This document shows, in pieces, positions 16,565-21,765 of a stretch of DNA of 21,765 bases. Made by a program: the position numbers and the translations under genes. Source of the DNA: an uncultured Coriobacteriaceae bacterium (GTDB taxonomy: Bacteria > Actinomycetota > Coriobacteriia > Coriobacteriales > QAMH01); NCBI GenBank assembly GCA_900544245.1, contig UQUH01000028.1, positions 1-21,765 of the forward strand, written 5' to 3'. Position 1 is the stretch's first letter; every line of letters starts with the position of its first letter. Under the pieces are notes generated by a model. That model saw nothing but the letters and a program-made list of their open reading frames with translations. It was not told the origin of the DNA and ran no database searches.

Positions 16565-17164
16565 CTACCTTCCGCGGCGCGGCGCACTTGCGGAGCTGAC
16601 GGACCTGCGCCCGCTACGCGCGCGATTGACGCCGGGATAATCGCGAATGAGGTCGTGCAGGAACTGATTGTATACCCATGCCGAGACAACGCCGACGAGA
16701 ACGCCGACAACGGCTCCGACGACGATGTCGATGGGCCATTCCACGCCCAGATACACGCGGGACAACGATATGAGAACGGCTCCGACGAACGCCCAGCTCC
16801 CCCACCGACGCCCCGCGATCATGGCGATGACCGTCGCGGCGGCAAATGACGTTGCCGCATGGAAGCTCGGGAACGAATACCCCGTCCTGCTCACGCCCAT
16901 CACGGCGCTCACGCCGATGCCGGCGTCATAGGGGCGGACATGCGCGAACATGGGTTGGAGTATGAAACCGACGATTATGCCGGCAAGGATCACGGTGAAT
17001 ATCACGGTGATGCCAACGTCGTTTCTGTGCGCGAAGACGATGAGCAAGATGCCGATGACGACCCAGATGAACGCATAGTTGCCAAAGGCCGAGACGAGGG
17101 CGGCGAGCTGCGTGAGCACGGGCAGGCGCAGCGACTGCAGGGCGAGTAATATGGTTGCCTCCAT
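16565..17164 (-). CDS. PAP2-family membrane phosphatase-like protein with altered active site
   Basis: 199-residue membrane protein with about five hydrophobic segments and a basic, Ser/Arg-rich C-terminal tail (180-199). It has the PAP2 layout, a family that removes phosphate from lipids such as undecaprenyl pyrophosphate or phosphatidic acid. Motif 1 (K-x6-RP) is present as Q70...R77-P78, with Gln for Lys. Motif 2 is PSFH (99-102), keeping the His. Motif 3 (SR-x5-H-x3-D) is S135-R136...E142...D146, with Glu where the nucleophilic His is expected. The loss of two catalytic residues makes ordinary PAP2 chemistry doubtful. It is 18 bases after uppP, with GGAAGGAGGG before its ATG. The family call is good; the activity is uncertain. 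Confidence 0.85.
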   Translation of the reverse strand: MEATILLALQSLRLPVLTQLAALVSAFGNYAFIWVVIGILLIVFAHRNDVGITVIFTVILAGIIVGFILQPMFAHVRPYDAGIGVSAVMGVSRTGYSFPSFHAATSFAAATVIAMIAGRRWGSWAFVGAVLISLSRVYLGVEWPIDIVVGAVVGVLVGVVSAWVYNQFLHDLIRDYPGVNRARSGRRSVSSASAPRRGR

Positions 17165-17182
17165 CGTCCCTCCTTCCCCGAC

Positions 17183-18082
17183 CTAGACGATCAGCAGCTT
17201 CACGCCGAAATACGCGAGCACGACGATGCCGACGACGATGCGATAGACGCCGAAGGCCGTGAAATCGTTGTTCTTGATATATCCCATGAGAAACTTGATC
17301 GAGAGCACGGAGACGACAAAAGCGGTGACGATGCCGACGACGAGGACGACTACCTCCGTCATCGTCATGACGAGACCGGCGGTGACGAAGGACTTGAACG
17401 CCTTGACGATGCCCCATCCGAACATGATGGGAATGGCGAGGAAGAAGGTGAATTCCGCCGAAGCCGTTCGTGAGCAGCCCGTGAGCATTCCGCCAATGAT
17501 GGTGGCGCCACTGCGACTCGTCCCCGGGATGATGGCGAGGCACTGGAACAATCCGATCTTCAACGCGGAAACCGGGCCTATCTCGTCGACAGTCTTGATG
17601 GGAAACATCTCGTCGGGGCTCGGCTTGTGGTCAAGCTGTCCGGTGTCGTGGACGTATTGGACGTACAGGCGCCGATTACGTCGCTCGAGCACGATGAAGA
17701 TGACGCCGTAGAGAATGAGCATCGCCGCGACGACCCAGGCGTTGTGCAAGTGCTCGGTCACCCAGTCATCGAAGAGCAGGCCGACGATGGCCGCGGGAAC
17801 GCAGCCGATGACGACCATGCCCCACAGACGCCAAGTGCCCTTGCGCTGCGCGGGCGTCTTCTTGCGCGAGAAGGGATTGAGCTTCGTGAAGTAGAGGATG
17901 ATCACGGCCATGATCGCCCCGATTTGGATCACGACGAGGAAAAGCTCGAGGAAGGTCGACGACACGTCGAGCTTGACGAATTCGTCGACGAGAATCATGT
18001 GACCCGTCGAGGAGATCGGCAACCATTCGGTCAACCCCTCGACAAGGCCGATGAGAAATGCCTTGAGCGCTTCGATGAGCAT
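17183..18082 (-). CDS. uppP: undecaprenyl-diphosphatase, BacA/UppP family
   Basis: 299-residue integral membrane enzyme that dephosphorylates undecaprenyl pyrophosphate and so recycles the lipid carrier for peptidoglycan and other envelope polymers; it also gives bacitracin tolerance. Signature 1, GLVEGLTEWLPISSTGH (12-28), contains the catalytic Glu region, Ser and His28. Signature 2, PGTSRSGAT (186-194), has the essential Arg190. Multiple hydrophobic helices match the two-repeat fold. A hydrophilic loop at about 135-170 is somewhat long. The ATG follows AAGGAACC. It is the first gene of the leftward run, with a possible promoter in the divergent gap. Confidence 0.96.
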   Translation of the reverse strand: MLIEALKAFLIGLVEGLTEWLPISSTGHMILVDEFVKLDVSSTFLELFLVVIQIGAIMAVIILYFTKLNPFSRKKTPAQRKGTWRLWGMVVIGCVPAAIVGLLFDDWVTEHLHNAWVVAAMLILYGVIFIVLERRNRRLYVQYVHDTGQLDHKPSPDEMFPIKTVDEIGPVSALKIGLFQCLAIIPGTSRSGATIIGGMLTGCSRTASAEFTFFLAIPIMFGWGIVKAFKSFVTAGLVMTMTEVVVLVVGIVTAFVVSVLSIKFLMGYIKNNDFTAFGVYRIVVGIVVLAYFGVKLLIV

Positions 18083-18122
18083 GTGGTGGTTCCTTGATCG
18101 TACGCCAACATGTAGATGCGAT

Positions 18123-18151
18123 ATTTTAATACAAGCGTCGTTTGACGGGAA
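18123..18151 (-). promoter_or_regulatory. candidate uppP promoter
   Basis: On the minus strand a TAAAAT box (18123-18128) lies 17 bases after TTCCCG (18146-18151). Upstream of the -35 there is a short A-rich run (GGGAAAAATAAGG) that could act as an UP element. The predicted start is about 34 bases before the uppP ATG. The -35 is a weak match, so this rests mainly on the -10, the AT-rich context and the position before the first gene of the run. Confidence 0.4.
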
Positions 18152-18190
18152 TATGCCTTATTTTTCCCATCCGCGGGTCCATGACGGGGC

Positions 18191-18216
18191 AAGATACGGT
18201 ACCTTAGGGGTATCTT
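18191..18216. repeat. inverted repeat in the divergent control region
   Basis: The arms AAGATAC (18191-18197) and GTATCTT (18210-18216) are perfect reverse complements around a 12-base spacer that itself contains the palindrome GGTACC. The element lies 44 bases before the antiporter ATG and about 110 bases before uppP on the other side. Its size and spacing fit a regulator-binding site or a 5' leader stem-loop for the antiporter transcript. No T-run follows, so a terminator is unlikely. The function is unknown. Confidence 0.35.
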
Positions 18217-18259
18217 GACGCACGAGGGCCGTCGACGCGAAAGGACGAAGAGCGACTCC

Positions 18260-20377
18260 ATGGAATACCTTGTCATAGCCCTGCTCTACGTCGGAGCCGT
18301 CCTCGTCTCGTCTGTTCTCGACCAGTTCCTGCGCGGCGTTTCCCTGCCGCTCGTGCAGATGGCGGTCGGGGTCGCCATCTACTTCTTCGCGGATCTTCCC
18401 ATCGACGTGACGATCAACTCCGAGCTGTTCCTCGTCATGTTCATCGCCCCGCTGCTCTTCGACGAGTCGCGCAACATAAGCAACCGGATACTGTGGGACA
18501 ATCGCAACACGGTGCTCTCTCTCGCCATCGCGCTCGTGGTGGTCTCCGTTCTCGTAGTCGGCTTCGTGCTGCATTGGCTCGTTCCCTCCATTTCGCTTGC
18601 GGCCGCGTTCGCCCTGGGCGCCGCCCTGGGCCCCACTGACGCCGTCGCCGTCGCCTCCCTCGGAAAGACCGTCAAGCTCGGGAGCCGCCAGAAGGCCTCC
18701 CTTCTCGGCGAGGCGCTTCTCAACGACGCCTCGGGCATCGTCTCGTTCCAGTTTGCCATCGCCGCAGCGGTCACCGGCTCCTTCTCGCTCGCCGATGCCA
18801 GCTGGACCTTCGTCGTGGAGTTCGTCGGCGGCATCATCCTCGGGCTGTTCCTCGGGGCCATCGCCTTCTTCATCATGCAGCGCATGAGACGCGCTGGCGT
18901 GGAAAGCGCCACCGTGCACGTATGCTTCGAGCTCTTCCTCCCCTTCTTCGTCTACCTGGTCGCCACCAGGTTCCATGTGAGTGGCATCCTCGCCGTGGTG
19001 GCGGCAGGTTTGCTCATCTCCTACATTCCACAACGCATGACGGTTCGCTCCCGGAGCTTCTCGACGTTCTCCACTCGTCTCAACATAGCCTCGGAAAGCG
19101 TCTGGCATCTCTTTTCCTTCGTGCTCAACGGCGTCATCTTCGTCAACCTCGGCATCGTGCTCTCCTCCACCCTCGCGCCGGCCCTGCAGGAGAATTCCGC
19201 TGACCTCTTCTGGATCTTCAGCCTCGTGCTCATTCTCACCGCCGTGATCGTCGGCGTTCGTTTCCTGTGGATACTCTGCACCGACCTGCTCTCCGATAAT
19301 CCGGAGACGGGTAAGCGCATGAAGCTCGGTGGTCCCGCAATTCGAAATGCCCTGGTCACGACTTTATGCGGCCCCAAAGGCGCCGTGTCGCTCTCCATTG
19401 CCTCGACCATCCCCTTCACCGTCGCCTCGGGTGCCGTGTTTCCCCAGCGCGACCTGCTCCTCTTTCTCGTCTGTGGCGTGATCGTCGTGACGTTGCTGCT
19501 CGCCAACTTCGTCGTGCCGCTCATCGCGCCCAAGTCCGAGACAGACGACGATGACGAGCTCGATCCCGAATACGAGATAGAGATGATCCAAAACGTCATC
19601 TCGGGCCTCAAGCGCCGCCAGACCGTCGAGAACAAGCAGGCGACGGGACGTGTCATGCGCATGTACCACCGCAGGCTCACCGCCGCGCGCCGTCGGTCCG
19701 TCTCGGGCCGGCAGCTGCGCTTCCTGCGCCAGGAGGTGCTGCTGCACCAGAGGGACTTCATCAAGGAGGCCATAGCTCACGACGAGGTGGACAAGCGCCT
19801 GGGAACCACGTACCTCAAACGCGTCGATCGCATGCTCAAGCTGCTCACGCGCAAGAAGACACTGCTCACGTCCAATCGCCAGACCCAGCCTCTCGCGGGC
19901 TCCACATCGACGATGCGCAAGATCCAGGACCAGGTCACGAGCACCAACGAGACTCGCAAGAAGCTCGAGTTCAAGATTGACGTCGAGCGCGTCGCCGTCG
20001 ATTACCTCGAGCTGGCAAGCCATGAGCCGGACGATGCCCGCGTCCAGGCGGCCCTCGCTCTTCTCGGCGAGCACAAGGCGTTGCTCTCCGCCCTGCGGGC
20101 CCAGCTTCGCGCCCTCGACAACGCCCAGGGGATCATCGCGTCGGTCCCCGAGACCGCCGGTCAGCATAGCATCGTCAGGACTGACACGGGGAGTCTCCAC
20201 CTTGAGCCCACGACGGATCCGGACGACTTGCCGGGTCTTGCCGACGTGCAGGCGGAGGGGCTGCGACTCGAGCTCGACGAGATACAGGAGATGTACGAAT
20301 CGGGAAAGATATCCCAGTCGCTCGCACGCGAGATGCGCGAGGAGATCTACCTGCTCCAAATGGGGCTTTCGGACTAG
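18260..20377 (+). CDS. CPA1-family cation/proton antiporter with long cytosolic tail
   Basis: 705-residue membrane protein of the monovalent cation:proton antiporter-1 family, expected to exchange Na+ or K+ for H+ and control cytoplasmic pH and salt. About twelve hydrophobic helices fill residues 1-430. ALGPTDAVAV (122-131) and EALLNDASGI (151-160) carry the ion-binding Asp residues, with the ND pair at 155-156. LCGPKGAVSL is the conserved late motif. From about 430 to 705 there is a hydrophilic tail: an acidic start (TDDDDELDPEYE), a long Arg/Lys-rich helical region and a second helical segment near the end, with no nucleotide-binding signature that I recognise. ATG 18260 is preferred to the in-frame TTG 18215 because hydrophobic helix 1 begins there and AAGGA/GAAGAG lie upstream. 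The next gene starts 12 bases later. Confidence 0.9.
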   Translation: MEYLVIALLYVGAVLVSSVLDQFLRGVSLPLVQMAVGVAIYFFADLPIDVTINSELFLVMFIAPLLFDESRNISNRILWDNRNTVLSLAIALVVVSVLVVGFVLHWLVPSISLAAAFALGAALGPTDAVAVASLGKTVKLGSRQKASLLGEALLNDASGIVSFQFAIAAAVTGSFSLADASWTFVVEFVGGIILGLFLGAIAFFIMQRMRRAGVESATVHVCFELFLPFFVYLVATRFHVSGILAVVAAGLLISYIPQRMTVRSRSFSTFSTRLNIASESVWHLFSFVLNGVIFVNLGIVLSSTLAPALQENSADLFWIFSLVLILTAVIVGVRFLWILCTDLLSDNPETGKRMKLGGPAIRNALVTTLCGPKGAVSLSIASTIPFTVASGAVFPQRDLLLFLVCGVIVVTLLLANFVVPLIAPKSETDDDDELDPEYEIEMIQNVISGLKRRQTVENKQATGRVMRMYHRRLTAARRRSVSGRQLRFLRQEVLLHQRDFIKEAIAHDEVDKRLGTTYLKRVDRMLKLLTRKKTLLTSNRQTQPLAGSTSTMRKIQDQVTSTNETRKKLEFKIDVERVAVDYLELASHEPDDARVQAALALLGEHKALLSALRAQLRALDNAQGIIASVPETAGQHSIVRTDTGSLHLEPTTDPDDLPGLADVQAEGLRLELDEIQEMYESGKISQSLAREMREEIYLLQMGLSD

Positions 20378-20389
20378 AAAGGCTGCAAG

Positions 20390-21682
20390 ATGAAGGTCAA
20401 GGAAAAGCAACTCGAAGACGGCACGATTCGCCTGAGCATCACGGCGACCGCCCAGGAGGTTGACCGGGCGCTCGATCGCGCGCAGGGGGCAATCGCGAGC
20501 AGATTTGGCCTACGTCCCGATCCCGAAAGGACCGTTACCGATGCGCTGGCCGAGCACCTTGGCGTAAACGACGTCGACTCCATCCTCCAATCGCAGGCAA
20601 TGAACATGCTCGTCCCCTTCGCCCTCGACCAGCGTGGCATCACCCCCTTGGCCCAACCCAAGATCCAACCCGCTCCCGGTTTCAAGCGAGGACATGCCTT
20701 CGCCTTCCAGGTCGACGTCATTCCCAAGCCCCGTTTCACCCTCAGCTCGTATGATCCCGTGGAGATCACCGTGCCGCCATTCAAATCCGTCGACGTCGAT
20801 GTCGACGAGGAGATACGCGCAAACATGAACATGTATTCGGACTTCGTCACCGCCGAGCCGCATCCGGTCGGTCCTGATGACAGCTTCCTCATCGCCATCG
20901 AGGTGCGCCTCGACGGCGAGCGTCTGAGCGGCATCAGCACGGACAGCCGCATCTACTCGATGGGCCGTGGCTTCATGCCCGAGAGCTTCGACGAGCAGCT
21001 GCTGGGCATGGACGTGGGCGAGACGAAGAGCTTCGAGTTCGAAGGCGAGGGCTACGACTCGAACGGCCTGCGTGTCATGCGTACCTACGATTGCACGGTG
21101 ACCGTCAAGGAGATGAAGGAAGAGGTTCTTCCCGAACTCACCGACGAGTGGGTCAAGCGCGTCATGCCGAGTTACAATTCCATCGACAAGCTGCGCGAGG
21201 AGATACGCCTCTCCTTCGAGACCCAGGCCATGCACGACTATGAGATGCAGCTCATCACAATCGCGCAAACCGAGCTCGCCAAGCGCCTCGAGGGCGAGAT
21301 TCCCGACGAGGCCTTCGACGCGACCGCCACGTCGATCGAGGCGACGCTGCGCAACCAGCTCTCCCAGCAAGGAGTCACGATGGCAGACTTCATCGAAGAG
21401 CAGGGCGGCGAGCAAAACTACAAGGTCGGTATCATGATGCAGGCACGGCAGACGCTTCGCTGCGACTATGCGCTCGATGCGCTGTTCGAGCACGAGGGGC
21501 TTGTCGTGACCGATGAGGACATCGACGGCGCCTGCGCCGAGCTCAACCCCATGAACCCAGATCTCGTGCGCCAGGAGATGGAGTCGAGCGGCCGCGGTTT
21601 CGCGCTGCGCGAGGTCGCCGCGCGCTACGCCGCCAGCCGCTACCTCGTCGACAACGCCATCATCACGACTCTCGACGAATGA
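20390..21682 (+). CDS. trigger factor-like chaperone with FKBP-type domain, divergent N-domain
   Basis: 430-residue protein with the trigger factor layout. Residues 1-150 resemble the ribosome-binding N-domain (LSITATAQEVDRAL; PLAQPKIQPAPGF aligns with the conserved G-x-PKI region). Residues 160-240 form an FKBP-like fold (GPDDSFLIAIEV, then GRGFMPESFDEQLLGMDVGE). The rest, from about 245, is the helical chaperone C-domain. The ribosome-binding loop, usually G-F-R-x-G-K-x-P, is replaced near 37-46 by SRFGLRPDPE. This may therefore be a paralogue that does not dock at the usual ribosome site, or it may be the organism's only trigger factor in divergent form. The ATG follows AGAAAGG, and the gene is co-transcribed with the antiporter. 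The tig symbol is withheld for these reasons. Confidence 0.85.
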   Translation: MKVKEKQLEDGTIRLSITATAQEVDRALDRAQGAIASRFGLRPDPERTVTDALAEHLGVNDVDSILQSQAMNMLVPFALDQRGITPLAQPKIQPAPGFKRGHAFAFQVDVIPKPRFTLSSYDPVEITVPPFKSVDVDVDEEIRANMNMYSDFVTAEPHPVGPDDSFLIAIEVRLDGERLSGISTDSRIYSMGRGFMPESFDEQLLGMDVGETKSFEFEGEGYDSNGLRVMRTYDCTVTVKEMKEEVLPELTDEWVKRVMPSYNSIDKLREEIRLSFETQAMHDYEMQLITIAQTELAKRLEGEIPDEAFDATATSIEATLRNQLSQQGVTMADFIEEQGGEQNYKVGIMMQARQTLRCDYALDALFEHEGLVVTDEDIDGACAELNPMNPDLVRQEMESSGRGFALREVAARYAASRYLVDNAIITTLDE

Positions 21683-21765
21683 AATACGCGCATGTGTTCA
21701 GACAGGCCACCTCGCTTCGACGGTCGCTTCCCGACAGCCCGCTTCGCGGTCTTTACGGCGCGCTC
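21679..21765 (+). CDS. unrecognised protein, 3' end outside window
   Basis: An ATG at 21679 overlaps the stop of the trigger factor-like gene as ATGA, and the frame stays open for 29 codons to the window edge. The N-terminus begins MKYAHVFRQATSLRRSLPDS, basic and with no signal peptide or motif that I can name. The overlap, the same form as gatA/gatB and chorismate mutase/aroF here, is the main support that it is a real gene in the same operon. Too little is present to assign a function. Confidence 0.5.
   Translation, partial: MKYAHVFRQATSLRRSLPDSPLRGLYGAL

Noticed and set aside
18215..18259. TTG start that adds 15 residues to the antiporter.
   Set aside because: The added stretch is charged, overlaps the inverted repeat, and has no ribosome site; ATG 18260 starts the first membrane helix.
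1..21765. CRISPR arrays, insertion sequences, phage genes, toxin-antitoxin or defence genes, tRNA and rRNA.
   Set aside because: No repeat arrays, transposase motifs or RNA gene signatures were seen; nearly all bases are accounted for by housekeeping genes.

Overview
The window is a gene-dense, GC-rich (about 60% by eye) bacterial chromosome segment. It reads as a Gram-positive actinobacterium, most likely of the class Coriobacteriia. The reasons are: the order argS-lysA-hom, which is typical of Actinobacteria; a GatCAB amidotransferase; a PcrA-type helicase; a manganese-type (family II) pyrophosphatase; and a short type I-beta DAHP synthase, where actinomycetes usually have a type II enzyme. 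The class assignment is an inference from gene content, not from a marker search.

Layout. (1) Positions 2-1480, plus strand: the 3' part of a sodium:solute symporter gene, ended by a near-perfect terminator hairpin shared with the convergent gene. (2) Positions 1536-18082, minus strand: fifteen genes in one direction, read from right to left as uppP, a PAP2-family gene, chorismate mutase, DAHP synthase, pcrA, ppaC, mscS, then after a 93-base gap argS, lysA, hom, gatC, gatA, gatB, a PflX-like radical SAM gene and a geranylgeranyl-reductase-like flavoprotein gene. Most junctions are 1-4 base overlaps or gaps under 45 bases, so this is probably one or two long operons, with a possible promoter before uppP and another before argS. 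(3) Positions 18083-18259: a divergent control region. (4) Positions 18260-21765, plus strand: a CPA1 cation/proton antiporter with a long cytosolic tail, a trigger-factor-like chaperone with an altered ribosome-binding loop, and the first 29 codons of an unrecognised gene that overlaps the chaperone stop.

How the genes fit together. The leftward run combines lipid-carrier recycling (UppP and a PAP2 protein), entry to aromatic amino acid synthesis (DAHP synthase with a separate chorismate mutase), DNA repair (PcrA), pyrophosphate removal, osmotic protection (MscS), aspartate-family amino acids (Hom, LysA) and tRNA charging (ArgS, GatCAB). It ends in a small uncharacterised redox pair.

I see no mobile element, CRISPR array, phage gene, tRNA, rRNA or defence system, and no stretch over 300 bases lacks a gene. 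The main oddities are a frameshift in gatA, a PAP2 protein lacking the usual catalytic histidine, a trigger-factor paralogue without the canonical ribosome-binding signature, and an AT-rich patch inside the flavoprotein gene.
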